NCBI GenBank assembly: GCA_963830495.1
Contig: CAWHMS010000003.1
Coordinates: 124,001-188,000 of the forward strand
Direction of reading: 5' to 3'
Source: CAWHMS01 sp963830495
GTDB taxonomy: Bacteria > Actinomycetota > Actinomycetes > Propionibacteriales > Nocardioidaceae
DNA length: 64,000 nucleotides
A program made the translations under genes and the position numbers. Shown piece after piece: positions 44,795 to 53,357 of the stretch. Position 1 is the stretch's first letter, and every line of letters begins with the position of its first letter. The notes under the pieces are model-generated. The model did not search any database, had not been told where the DNA came from, and saw only the letters and a program-made list of their open reading frames with translations.

Positions 44795-45216
44795 TGCGCC
44801 GGTGGCCGTTCATGGGTCTCTCGCAACCGTCGGACGAGCTCGACGATGATCCCGCGCGCCACTTCCGGCCGTGACTCCAGCACGCTGTCGAAGGCGTCCT
44901 TGCGGAGTCGGAAGAGGCGGGCCGGAGAGAGTGCGGTGACGGTCGCCGTACGCGGTGAAGGATCGAGAACCGCGAGCTCTCCCACCACCGAGCCCGGGCC
45001 CAAGGAGACCTGGCGATCGGCGCGAGCGACTATCAGCTCGCCGCGGACGACGACGAAGAGCCAGTCCTCGACCGCGCCCTGCGACATGACGGTCTCCCCC
45101 GCCCGGAACTCGACCTCCTCGATGACCTGCGCCACACCCGCGAGCACCCGGTCGGGCGTGGCTGCGAAGAGATCGACGTGCCGTAGGACAGCGACCCGTT
45201 CGACCGTAAGCAGCAC
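44791..45216 (-). CDS. Cyclic-nucleotide-binding-domain protein
   Basis: 141 residues from a GTG at 45216; the frame further upstream is non-coding. A single cNMP-binding barrel: LRHVDLFAATPDRVLAGVAQVIEEVEFRAGETVMSQGAVEDWLFVVVRGELIV, then the phosphate cassette GSVVGELAVLDPSPRTATVTAL in which the Arg/Ala pattern G-E-x-A-L-L-x-x-x-x-R-x-A is well kept. There is no DNA-binding or enzyme domain. Coupled to the HEAT transporter, it looks like a separate regulatory subunit for it. Confidence 0.85.
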   Translation of the reverse strand: MLLTVERVAVLRHVDLFAATPDRVLAGVAQVIEEVEFRAGETVMSQGAVEDWLFVVVRGELIVARADRQVSLGPGSVVGELAVLDPSPRTATVTALSPARLFRLRKDAFDSVLESRPEVARGIIVELVRRLRETHERPPAQ

Positions 45217-45415
45217 AGTCGTGATGCTAGGCGCGCATCGCCGTGCGCACCGCCAAACCCGGTGACCGCCGACGCGAGGCTGCGTGTTGGGCAGGATCGG
45301 GTGCTTCCCGTCGGCCATCATGTAAACCGATCCCGCGGTCCCCGCGTCATACCCACGTGACAGCGCTGATGGGCATCGCCGCCGGGAGAGGGGCGAGCAT
45401 GACATCGACCTCCGG

Positions 45416-45907
45416 TTGGATGCTGACGACGCCGTCACTCAGCTCTACACCGCCCACTACGCCTCGCTGGTCCGACTGGCGGCGCTGCTCCTTCGGGACG
45501 CGGCCGAGTCCGAGGAGATCGTCCAGGATGCCTTCGTCGCCCTGCACGGACGGTGGCGGCGGCTTCGCGACCCCGACAAGGCGCTGGCCTACCTCCGGCA
45601 GACCGTCGTCAACCGGGCCCGATCTGCACTCCGACACCGCAGTGTCGTGACCCGGCATGCCTCGCGAGGGCTCGAGGACGCGACAAGCGCCGAGCAGGAC
45701 GCGCTCAGCGGCGAGACCCGCGCCCAGATCATCGCCGCACTGCAGCAGCTGCCAACCCGACAGCGCGAGGTGCTCGTGCTGCGCTACTACGCAGACCTCT
45801 CCGAGGCCGAGATCGCCGACACCCTGAGGATCAGCCGAGGAGCCGTCAAGAGCCACGCATCCCGAGGCATGACTGCGCTCCGCCCGAAGCTGGAGGACAC
45901 CAGATGA
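45416..45907 (+). CDS. ECF sigma factor (SigE/SigM-like)
   Basis: 163 residues from a TTG at 45416. Region 2: LYTAHYASLVRLAALLLRDAAESEEIVQDAFVALHGRW. Region 4: LPTRQREVLVLRYYADLSEAEIADTLRISRGAVKSHASRGMTAL. The start is odd. The best ribosome site (GGGAGAGGGGCGAGC) precedes an ATG at 45399 whose frame, MTSTSGW, is wrong by one base; a single-base change near 45412 would fuse it to LDADDAVTQL. Either translation begins at the TTG or a frameshift is present. Its stop overlaps the next gene. Confidence 0.85.
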   Translation: MDADDAVTQLYTAHYASLVRLAALLLRDAAESEEIVQDAFVALHGRWRRLRDPDKALAYLRQTVVNRARSALRHRSVVTRHASRGLEDATSAEQDALSGETRAQIIAALQQLPTRQREVLVLRYYADLSEAEIADTLRISRGAVKSHASRGMTALRPKLEDTR

Positions 45908-46941
45908 CCGACCCGACGTACGGCGACCGCGACGACCAGGCGGCGGAGCTCCTCCGCCGTGCCCTGCGTGAGGAGGCAGCGACCGTGGACACGGATCCGA
46001 CGGCGCTGCAGCGGATCCGTCGACGTACCGAGAAGCAGCCCAGCCTGGCATCGACCGGACGCCGCGGCTGGGTCGTCGGTGCCGTCAGCGCGGCGGCGGC
46101 TGCCGCTGCGGTGATCACGGGCATCGTGCTGGTCGGTCAGACCGGCGACGAGGACGGTACGCCGATCGCCGGCACGCCTTCGCCCTCGGACAGCGAGTCG
46201 CCGCCGGACTCGACGCCGGTGCAGACCCCGGCCTCACTTGCGGTTGCACTGACCTACCTGGGACCGCCCGAGAACGGCTGGCGTCTCACGACGGAGCGGC
46301 AGGAGGTCGGCGCGGTCACCGGCGCTGACCCCGAGATCGAAGCCGTCCGGGCCTTCCTGGCGGACTCGCCGGCCGACCCCGACTACCGGTCCGGCTGGCC
46401 GGCCGGTCTCGACGTCGAGGACGTCACGCGCTCCGGAGGCACCGTCCAGGTCGACCTCACCGGTCCCGCCGGTGACATCGAGCCAGACCCGGCTCTCAGC
46501 GCGGAGGCACGCAGCCTCGCGGTGCAGGCGCTCGCCCGGACGGCCGGTGCGCAGGTCGGCGACACCGCGGAGCTGACCTACAACGGTGCGCCAATGACCC
46601 AGGCGCTGGGCGTCGACTTGCCGGTGACGGTCGCCCCCGACATCGAAACCCGCGCCTTCATCTCCATCGTCGACATCCTCGACGGCCAGCCGCTGGACAA
46701 CCCGGTGCGGATCACCGTATCCGGCAACGTCTTCGAGGGCACCGTCAACTGGCAGCTGCTGGACAGCGCGGAGGCGGTCATCGACGACGGATTCGTGACG
46801 ACGAGCATGGGCCAGTGGACCGAGGCCACGATCAAGCTCGGAACGCTCCAGCCCGGGACGTACACGATCCGCTGTCTCGAGTACAGCGCGGAGAACGGCG
46901 ACCCTATGAACATCGACGACAAGACCTTCGTCGTCGAGTAG
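45904..46941 (+). CDS. Membrane-anchored protein with GerMN and Gmad2-like domains, likely anti-sigma partner
   Basis: 345 residues, ATG overlapping the sigma-factor stop. Residues 1-55 are cytosolic (DQAAELLRRALREEAATVDTDPTALQRIRRRT), then one membrane helix (VVGAVSAAAAAAAVITGIVLVG). Outside, after a Ser/Pro linker, comes a GerMN-like domain (IEAVRAFLADSPADPDYRSGWP, VQVDLTGPAG) and a C-terminal immunoglobulin-like Gmad2 domain (AFISIVDILDGQPLDNPVRITVSGNVFEGTVNWQL). The coupling and topology fit a regulator that holds the sigma factor, but no zinc anti-sigma motif is visible, so the role is inferred. Confidence 0.75.
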   Translation: MTDPTYGDRDDQAAELLRRALREEAATVDTDPTALQRIRRRTEKQPSLASTGRRGWVVGAVSAAAAAAAVITGIVLVGQTGDEDGTPIAGTPSPSDSESPPDSTPVQTPASLAVALTYLGPPENGWRLTTERQEVGAVTGADPEIEAVRAFLADSPADPDYRSGWPAGLDVEDVTRSGGTVQVDLTGPAGDIEPDPALSAEARSLAVQALARTAGAQVGDTAELTYNGAPMTQALGVDLPVTVAPDIETRAFISIVDILDGQPLDNPVRITVSGNVFEGTVNWQLLDSAEAVIDDGFVTTSMGQWTEATIKLGTLQPGTYTIRCLEYSAENGDPMNIDDKTFVVE

Positions 46942-46970
46942 CCCCGCTCGTGGCGGCCGACGCCCGGGCC

Positions 46971-47730
46971 TCAGCGCCAACGGTCGGAGCGGGCGAGCAC
47001 GAGCGAGGCCGCCACGACGCCAGCGGCCGACGAGCGCAGCACGGTCGGGCCGAGGCGGGCGACCGCCGCACCTGCCGCCTCGAACTGCGCGATCTCGGCT
47101 GTTGTGAGGCCACCTTCGGGGCCGACCGCGAGCACGACGTCTCCCACGCCGGCCGGCACCGGACCGAAGCGGCTGTCGGCGAGCAGCTCCGCGAGCGGCG
47201 TCTCCGCCGACTCGTGCAGCACCACGGCCAGGTCGGCCCCGGCGAGCAGCTCGGCAACGCCGTCCGTGGTGTGCACCTGGCGCACCTCGGGAAAGCGCAA
47301 CCTCCGCGACTGCTTCGAGGCCGTGACCGACACCGAGCGCCACCGCTCGACCCCGCGGCGCTCCCTGTCACCTCGCCACCGGACGATGGCGCGAGCCGCG
47401 GCCCAGGGCACGATAACGTCGACCCCCACCTCGGTGAGCAGGTCGACGGCGCGATCGGCGTGGTCGCCCTTGGGGATCGCCTGGACGACGACGAGGCGGG
47501 GTACGGCGACCGGCTCGTCTCGGCGTACGCGCACCGAACACTGCAGCGACGAGCCGGCGACGTGGGTCACCTCGCACTCGGCTCCGGCTCCGAGGCCGTC
47601 GAGTCAGGAGCACCCGCTCCCCCACCCGGATGCGCCGGACCGTTGCGGCGTGGCGCCCCTCCTCACCGTCGAGGGTGACCTCGTCGGCAGCCAGCAGCTC
47701 CGAGGCGACCACGAAGACCGGCAGGCTCAC
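46971..47730 (-). pseudogene. rsmE: 16S rRNA (uracil1498-N3)-methyltransferase, one frameshift
   Basis: From a GTG at 47730 the N-terminal PUA-like part reads SLPVFVVASELL and RHAATVRRIRVGERVLL. At about 47605 the family text moves to another frame: DGLGAGAECEVTHVAG, then RLVVVQAIPKGDHADRAVDLLTEVGVD, VGPEGGLTTAEIAQFEAAGA and LGPTVLRSSAAGVVAASLVLA to the stop. The second part contains the complete SPOUT trefoil knot for SAM. One extra base in CTGACTCGAC explains the break. As dnaJ and hrcA beside it are similarly broken, sequencing error is the likeliest cause. Confidence 0.85.
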
Positions 47731-47798
47731 GCCGGCACCGTCGTGTCGCCGTCAGGCCGCGCAGCCGTCACGTCGTGCCGCCATCAGTGCGTACGCCG

Positions 47799-48953
47799 TC
47801 ATCGGAAGGCGTCCTTGACCCGATCGAAGACGCTCTTGTGCGCCTTGGCCATCGTCGCCACCGGGTTCTCCTCGCCCCGAGCGGCAGCCAGCTGGCGGAG
47901 CAGCTCGGACTGGGACTCGTCGAGCCTGGTGGGGGTCTCGACGACCACGGTGGCGACGACGTCGCCTCGACCCGTGCCGCGCAGCCGCGGCACGCCACGC
48001 GCACGGATCACCAACTGTTCACCCGACTGGGTGCCCGGCCGGATCTCCAGGCCCACCGTGGTCTCGACCCCGGCGCCGTCACGGGCGGCGACGTCGGCCT
48101 CGAGCGTGGGTAGCTCGATCGACGTACCGAGTGCGGCTGCGGTCATCGGCACCGTCACCGAGCAGAGCAGGTCATCGCCATGCCGCGTGAAGACCGGATG
48201 GGCGCCACGTCGATCTCGACGTAGAGGTCGCCGGCGGGGCCGCCGCCGGGGCCGACCTCGCCCTCCCCGCTCAGCTGGATCCGGGTGCCCGCGTCGACGC
48301 CGGCCGGCACCGCGATCATGATGCTCCGGCGGGCGCGGACTCGGCCGTCGCCTGAGCACTCGCTGCACGGGTCGGGGATCACCGTGCCGAAGCCGCGGCA
48401 GGTCGGGCACGGCCGCATCGTGCGCACCTCGCCCAAGAAGGAGCGCTGCACGTGGCTGATCTCGCCGCGGCCCTGGCAGGTGGCACACGTCGTCGGCGAG
48501 GTGCCCGGTTGGGTGCCCTGACCGCTGCACAAGGTGCAGATCACCGCCGTGTCGACCTTGAGGTCCCGTTCGACGCCGAACGCGGCTTCACCGAGCTCGA
48601 GCGACAGCCGGATCAACGCATCCTGACCCCGGCGCATGCGAGGGCGCGGACCCCGGCTGGCGGCCTGGCCGCCGAAGAACGCGTCCATGATGTCGGTGAA
48701 CGAGAAGCCCTGGCCGAAGCCTTGGCCCCCAGCCGCGGCCGAGCGGGTCGCCACCGAGGTCGTACATCTCGCGCTTCTGCGGATCGCTGAGGACGTCGTA
48801 GGCGTGCGTCACCTGCTTGAAGCGGTCCTGGGTCGCCGCATCAGGATTGATGTCCGGGTGCAGTTGCCGGGCCAGCTTGCGGTAGGCCTTCTTGATGTCG
48901 TCCTGGCTGGCGTCGCGCGAGACGCCGAGGACTTCGTAGAGATCGTGGGACAT
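47799..48953 (-). pseudogene. dnaJ: Chaperone DnaJ (DnaJ2 type), two frameshifts
   Basis: The J domain starts at the ATG 48953: HDLYEVLGVSRDASQDDIKKAYRKLARQLHPD, with the HPD motif intact. Near 48724 a G-run (TGGGGGCC) is one base too long, and the Gly/Phe region continues in the next frame: GQGFGQGFSFTDIMDAFFGG. The zinc region has CTLCSGQGT, CATCQGRG, CPTCRGFG and CSECSGDG, all four C-x2-C-x-G-x-G units. Near 48205 one C is missing (GCGCCCATCC), and the client-binding part continues as HPVFTRHGDDLLCSV to the stop at 47799. With both repaired the protein is about 384 residues, normal for DnaJ2. Confidence 0.88.
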
Positions 48954-48984
48954 ATCGCAGGGCTCAGGTTCTTTCGCGACAGGT

Positions 48985-50007
48985 TCAGGCTTCGGACAGG
49001 ATCTGGCTGACATAGCGGGCGACGGCGTGCACGGCGGCCATGGAGCCGGGGTAGTCCATCCGAGTCGGCCCGACGACGCCGAGGGTAGCAAGGGCTGTTC
49101 GTCAGGACCATAGCCGCTGGCGACGACAGACGTCGCGGCGAGCTCTCGTGCGGCACCTCATGGCCGATGCGCACCGTGACAAGCCTGGGGGTCGTCGCCT
49201 CGCCGAACAACTTGAGCAGCACCACATGCTCTTCCAACGCCTCGAGCAGCGGCTTGATCGAGCGGTCGAAGTCGTCTCCGAAGCGGACCAGGTTGGCCGT
49301 GCCCCCGATCGCGACTTTCTCGTCGCCGCGGTCGTCGGCGACTGCTTCGGCGAAGCACGCGCGAGGATCGCCGCCACCACCGGCCTGGTCCTCGGCGTGG
49401 AAGTGGTCGGCGAGGGCGGCGACCCGGCGGCGGCATCGGCGAGCCGCAGGCCCACCACCGCGGTGTTGAGACGGGCGCGCAACTCGCCGAGCACGTCGTC
49501 GCCGATCGCTTGTGGCAGGTCGATCACCCGCTGCTCGACCCGCCCGGCGCTCGTGATGAGCACCAGGAGCAACCGATGCTGGCGAGAGGGTGACGACCTC
49601 GACGTGCCGCACGGTCGACCGAGTGAAGGTCGGGTACTGGACGATGGCGACCTGTTGGGTCAGCTGGGCCAGCAGCCGCACGCTGCGGTGAACGACGTCG
49701 TCCAGGTCGACCGCCCCTGGAGGAACGTGCCGATCGCGCGTCGCTCCGCCGGGGTGAGCGGCTTGACGCTGGTCAAGCGGTCGACGAAGAGTCGGTAGCC
49801 CTTGTCGGTCGGGATCCTACCCGCGCTCGTATGCGGTTGCGCGATGAAACCCTCCTCCTCCAGCACGGCCATGTCGTTGCGCACTGTGGCCGGGGAGACA
49901 CCGAGACGGTGCCGCTCCACCAGCGCCTTGGAGCCGACGGGCTCACGGGTGTGCACGTAGTCCTCGACGATGGCGCGCAGCACGTCGAGCTTGCGATCGT
50001 CGAGCAC
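48985..50007 (-). pseudogene. hrcA: Heat-inducible transcription repressor HrcA, several frameshifts
   Basis: From a GTG at 50007 (AGGAGG five bases upstream) the winged helix reads LDDRKLDVLRAIVEDYVHTREPVGSKAL and SPATVRNDMAVLEEEGFIAQPHTSAGRIPTDKGYR. Then HrcA text jumps between frames: at about 49716 (G missing in a run), 49580, 49428, two in 49370-49400, 49140 and 49090. The pieces include LAQLTQQVAIVQYPTF, LITSAGRVEQRVIDLPQ, EKVAIGGTANLVRFGDDF and ELAATSVVASGYG, ending DYPGSMAAVHAVARYVSQIL. The full span gives about 340 codons, the usual length. The number of errors in an otherwise conserved gene suggests poor sequence quality. Confidence 0.88.
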
Positions 50008-50022
50008 ACGAGCCTCCTGTCC

Positions 50023-50047
50023 TGGCACTCTGGATCTCAGAGTGCCA
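50023..50047 (-). promoter_or_regulatory. CIRCE operator upstream of hrcA-dnaJ
   Basis: TGGCACTC (50023-50030), nine-base spacer, GAGTGCCA (50040-50047) is a symmetrical match to the CIRCE consensus TTAGCACTC-N9-GAGTGCTAA. It begins 15 bases before the hrcA start. HrcA should bind here and repress hrcA-dnaJ until heat shock. Confidence 0.92.
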
Positions 50048-50081
50048 ATGCTCTCACGCCCCGGGCGCTAGTGTTTCCCGC

Positions 50082-51011
50082 ATGACTGCCTCCACCGCGC
50101 GCCGGTTCGTCGAGGTCGCCGATCGCACCTTCGTCGGACGCTATGCCGAGTGGGACGTCAACGTGGGGCTCGTCGTCGGAGCCGGAGGCGTTCTCGTCGT
50201 CGACTCTCGCGCCTCGGAGCGGCAGGGAGCCGAGGTGCTCGACGACGTACGGGCCGTCTACCCGCACGCCCCGGTGCGGTGGGTGGTCAACACGCACGCC
50301 CACTTCGACCACGTGCTCGGCAACGCGGCCTTCGACCGGGCCGCGGTGTGGGCGCACGAGGCCGCGTCGCGGGAGATGCCCGAGGCCGTCGCCCGCATCC
50401 AGCAGCTGTGCGCCGCCGAGCCGGAGCCGGACCCCGACTTCCCCGAGCTGACTGCGCAGGTCATCCGCGACGTCGGTTCGAGCCGGCTGCGGCTGCCCGA
50501 TCACACGTTCTCGTCGGTCGCCGCCATCGACCTCGGTGACCGCTACGTCGAGCTCGCCTACCCCGGTCGCGGTCATACCGGAGGCGACCTGGTGGTGCGG
50601 GTGCCCGACGTCGACGTGGTGTACGCCGGCGACCTGATCGAGCAGAGCGCTCATCCGTCGTACGGCTCGGACTGCTTCCCGCTCGACTGGCCGGGCTCCC
50701 TCGACACGGTCATCGGCCTGCTCACTCCCCAGAGCCACGTGGTTCCTGGTCACGGCACGGTCGTCGACCGCGGGTTCGTCCAGACTCAACGTGGCGACAT
50801 CTCCGATGCGGCCGAGCTGATCCGCAGCCTGGCCGTGCAGGGCGTACCTCTCGACCAGGCGCTGCCCGAGGGGGCTCGAGCGGGATGGCCCTTCCCCGCC
50901 GACCGCCTCGGTGACGCCGTCGCACGTGGGTATGCCCAGCTCGCAGTTCAGGAGATTGCGCACCCCGGCGTCACCGCTCCGGCCGGCGGCGTGACGTTGC
51001 CGCTCGCCTGA
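50082..51011 (+). CDS. Metallo-beta-lactamase-fold hydrolase
   Basis: 309 residues. Metal motif THAHFDH near residue 72 (H-x-H-x-D-H), a further His in GRGHTGGDLVV, Asp in VYAGDLIEQ and the last His in VVPGHGTVVD, so the two-metal site looks complete. There is no signal peptide. It belongs to the broad MBL-fold group; substrates include glyoxalase II-like thioesters or small esters but cannot be told here. It is divergent from hrcA, sharing the CIRCE-containing promoter region. Confidence 0.88.
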   Translation: MTASTARRFVEVADRTFVGRYAEWDVNVGLVVGAGGVLVVDSRASERQGAEVLDDVRAVYPHAPVRWVVNTHAHFDHVLGNAAFDRAAVWAHEAASREMPEAVARIQQLCAAEPEPDPDFPELTAQVIRDVGSSRLRLPDHTFSSVAAIDLGDRYVELAYPGRGHTGGDLVVRVPDVDVVYAGDLIEQSAHPSYGSDCFPLDWPGSLDTVIGLLTPQSHVVPGHGTVVDRGFVQTQRGDISDAAELIRSLAVQGVPLDQALPEGARAGWPFPADRLGDAVARGYAQLAVQEIAHPGVTAPAGGVTLPLA

Positions 51012-51129
51012 GCCGTCGTCGCCCACGCCCTGCGGCCCGTCGCCGTGTGTTTGACAGGGGTTGCCGGCGGGCACTGTTTCGTCACCACCAGACGTAAGTG
51101 CGACACGACCCACAAAGGGGGCGGTCACC

Positions 51130-51555
51130 GTGACCGATTCGGGCGCTGGAACACGCCAGGAGCCATCCGTAGGAGACCTCGTCGGTCGTCTCTCGGAACA
51201 GACTTCACGACTGGTCCGCGAAGAGATGGCGCTCGCCCGAGCCGAGATGACCGCCAAGGCCAGGCATGCCGGGGTGGGCGCAGGTCTCGTCAGCGGCGCA
51301 GGAGTGATCACCCTGTTCGGGCTGGGGACGCTCATCGCGTGTGCCGTCCTGGCGCTCGATCTGGTCCTGGCCGCGTGGCTGGCGGCGTTGATCGTCGGTG
51401 TGGCCGTGCTCGGCATCGCGGGCGTGACCGCGCTGCTGGGGAGGAAGCAGCTCACCGAGGCGACCCCCGCGGCGCCGCAGCACAGCATCGAGAGCGTCAA
51501 GCAGGATGTCCAGACCGTTAAGGAGGCGAGTCGGCGTGACCACTCGACCCGCTGA
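51130..51555 (+). CDS. Phage-holin-3-superfamily-like membrane protein (PF07332)
   Basis: 141 residues from a GTG at 51130, with GGGGGCGG upstream. N-terminal amphipathic part SVGDLVGRLSEQTSRLVREEMALARAEMTAKARHAGVGAG, then two membrane helices (GAGVITLFGLGTLIACAVLAL and AWLAALIVGVAVLGIAGVTALL), then a polar tail. This layout is typical of PF07332 proteins that open small envelope cassettes in actinobacteria. Despite the name no lytic role is known. A TTTGACA box about 80 bases upstream may belong to a stress promoter. It overlaps the next gene by 20 bases. Confidence 0.85.
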   Translation: MTDSGAGTRQEPSVGDLVGRLSEQTSRLVREEMALARAEMTAKARHAGVGAGLVSGAGVITLFGLGTLIACAVLALDLVLAAWLAALIVGVAVLGIAGVTALLGRKQLTEATPAAPQHSIESVKQDVQTVKEASRRDHSTR

Positions 51556-51865
51556 GCGCGAGCTCCACCGTACCGGTGAGCCTGAGGCGCTCGAAGCCGA
51601 GCTCAGCCGCACCCGCGAGGAGCTGGGTAAGACCATCGACGCGCTGAGCCACAAGCTCGACGTGAAGTCCAGAACTCGGTCGCGCCTGGCGCGGACCTCG
51701 AACCAGGCCAAGACGCAGCTCGCCCGACACACCCGTCAGGCGCAAGGGAAGCTCGCGCACGAGCTAGGCCGCGCTCGGGCGAATCCCGCACCGGTCTCGG
51801 GTGTGGTCGTCGCAGCGACGGCGTGCGTCGCCCTCGGCGTGGTCCTCTGGAGCCGTCGGTCATGA
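51536..51865 (+). CDS. DUF3618 membrane protein
   Basis: 109 residues from a GTG at 51536, with AAGGAGG upstream inside the preceding gene. DUF3618 signature ALEAELSRTREELGKTIDALSHKLDVKSR opens the domain, a basic helical stretch follows (AKTQLARHTRQAQGKLAHELG), and one membrane helix closes it (VVVAATACVALGVVLW). Its stop overlaps the next ATG. Function unknown; it always seems to travel with PF07332 proteins. Confidence 0.88.
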   Translation: MTTRPAERELHRTGEPEALEAELSRTREELGKTIDALSHKLDVKSRTRSRLARTSNQAKTQLARHTRQAQGKLAHELGRARANPAPVSGVVVAATACVALGVVLWSRRS

Positions 51866-52953
51866 GCAAGGCCGCACCGGCGATGGACCGCCGTCAGTCA
51901 GCCGACCCCAATGACCCGGCAAAGCCGGACTCTCCCGCGCAGCTGCACGGTCGCTCCTGGCGCTATGCGGCCCGCCGCACCGCGCGGGAGTTCAGCCAGG
52001 ATCAGTGCACCGACCTCGCCGCAGCCCTCACCTATTACGGCGTACTGGCCCTCTTCCCGGCGCTCATCGCGATGCTGTCGCTGGTCGGACTGGTTGGTCA
52101 GAGCGAGGAGACGGTCGACACCCTGCTGACAATCCTGCGCGACGTCGGAGCGGCATCGGTCGCGGACACCGTCGAACCGACGTTGACATCGCTGGCGAAG
52201 GGTTCCGGCGCCGCGGGGCTCGCCTTCGTGCTCGGCCTCGCGACGGCGCTGTGGTCGGCATCAGGCTACGTGGGGTCGTTCGGCCGGGCAATGAACCGGA
52301 TCTACGAGGTCGAGGAGGGTCGTCCGATCTGGAAGCTGCGCCCGACGATGATCCTGGTCACCGTGATCGTGGTGCTGCTTGCCGCCGCCATCGGGCTTGC
52401 TCTCGTGCTGACCGGGCCTGCGGCAACAGCCGTCGGCGAGGCGTTGGGAGTCGGCGCGACCGCTGTCACAGTGTGGAACATCGCCAAGTGGCCGGTCATG
52501 CTCCTCGGGATGGTGGTGATCGTGGCAGTGCTGTACTACGCAACGCCCAATGTCCGGCAGCCCGCGTTTCGATGGATGAGCCCCGGTGCTGCGGTGGCCA
52601 TCGTCGCCTGGATCGTTGCCTCCGCCGCCTTCGGCTTCTATGTGGCGAACTTCTCCAGCTACAACCAGACCTACGGCGCGCTCGGGGGTGCAGTGGTCTT
52701 CCTGTTGTGGTTGTGGATCACCAATCTCGCTCTGCTCTTCGGGGCCGAGCTCGACTGTGAGCTGGAGCGAGGACGTGAGCTTCAGGCAGGCTTCCCGGCC
52801 GAGGAGGAACTCCAGCTCCCCGCGCGCGACACCCGCGGTATCACCAAGAACCAAGAGAAGGATCGTGCGGACGCCACCCGAGCCCGCCAGCTCGGCGACC
52901 GGGACAAAGCACAGCCCCCCGTCACCCAACGGAACAGGTCAACCCATGGCTAA
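51862..52953 (+). CDS. YihY/virulence-factor-BrkB-family membrane protein
   Basis: 363 residues, ATG overlapping the DUF3618 stop. Conserved points: REFSQDQCTDLAAALTYYGVLALFPALIAMLSLVGL, GLATALWSASGYVGSFGRAMNRIYEVEEGRPIWKLR and GALGGAVVFLLWLWITNLALLFGAELDCELERGRE. Six membrane helices are expected, followed by a charged C-terminal tail of about 65 residues. Once thought to be RNase BN, the family has no settled role. Third gene of the envelope cassette. Confidence 0.92.
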   Translation: MSKAAPAMDRRQSADPNDPAKPDSPAQLHGRSWRYAARRTAREFSQDQCTDLAAALTYYGVLALFPALIAMLSLVGLVGQSEETVDTLLTILRDVGAASVADTVEPTLTSLAKGSGAAGLAFVLGLATALWSASGYVGSFGRAMNRIYEVEEGRPIWKLRPTMILVTVIVVLLAAAIGLALVLTGPAATAVGEALGVGATAVTVWNIAKWPVMLLGMVVIVAVLYYATPNVRQPAFRWMSPGAAVAIVAWIVASAAFGFYVANFSSYNQTYGALGGAVVFLLWLWITNLALLFGAELDCELERGRELQAGFPAEEELQLPARDTRGITKNQEKDRADATRARQLGDRDKAQPPVTQRNRSTHG

Positions 52954-53242
52954 GGAAACCGAGACAAGCAGGTCGGCCCAGCTCCTGTACCGGCCGGTCG
53001 GGATCACCAGCAGCATCATCGGTGGACTCATCGCCGGTCAGGTGTTCAAGCAGGTCTGGAAGCGCGCCTCGCCCGGCTCCAAGCCGGACGCCCCTGGGGC
53101 GCTGCAGTCGGAGTACCGGATGCGGGAGGTGCTCGTCGCCGCGGCGGTCCAGGGCGCGATCTTCGCGGTCGTCAAGGCCGCGATCGACCGCGGCGGTGCG
53201 CGGGCCTTCCAGCGCTGGACCGGTGAGTGGCCCGGCGACTGA
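52946..53242 (+). CDS. DUF4235 membrane protein
   Basis: 98 residues, start overlapping the end of the YihY gene by eight bases. The domain reads YRPVGITSSIIGGLIAGQVFKQVWKRASPG, then MREVLVAAAVQGAIFAVVKAAIDRGGARAFQRWTGEWPG, giving two short membrane helices. DUF4235 proteins regularly follow PF07332 and DUF3618 genes in actinobacteria. Last gene of the cassette. Confidence 0.9.
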   Translation: MAKETETSRSAQLLYRPVGITSSIIGGLIAGQVFKQVWKRASPGSKPDAPGALQSEYRMREVLVAAAVQGAIFAVVKAAIDRGGARAFQRWTGEWPGD

Positions 53243-53357
53243 CGGATCCAGGGAGCGTCCCGGCGTCCCGGTCGACCCGACGTCCGCTCGATCGGATCGA
53301 TGCCGGCCGAGCGCGTCGTCGCAGGCACGAGGGCGACGCCCGATACGGTGGGCGGTC

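Noticed and set aside
53022..53357. Upstream extension of the DUF3097 gene
   Set aside because: The extra codons overlap the DUF4235 gene in another frame; family members start at the GTG chosen.
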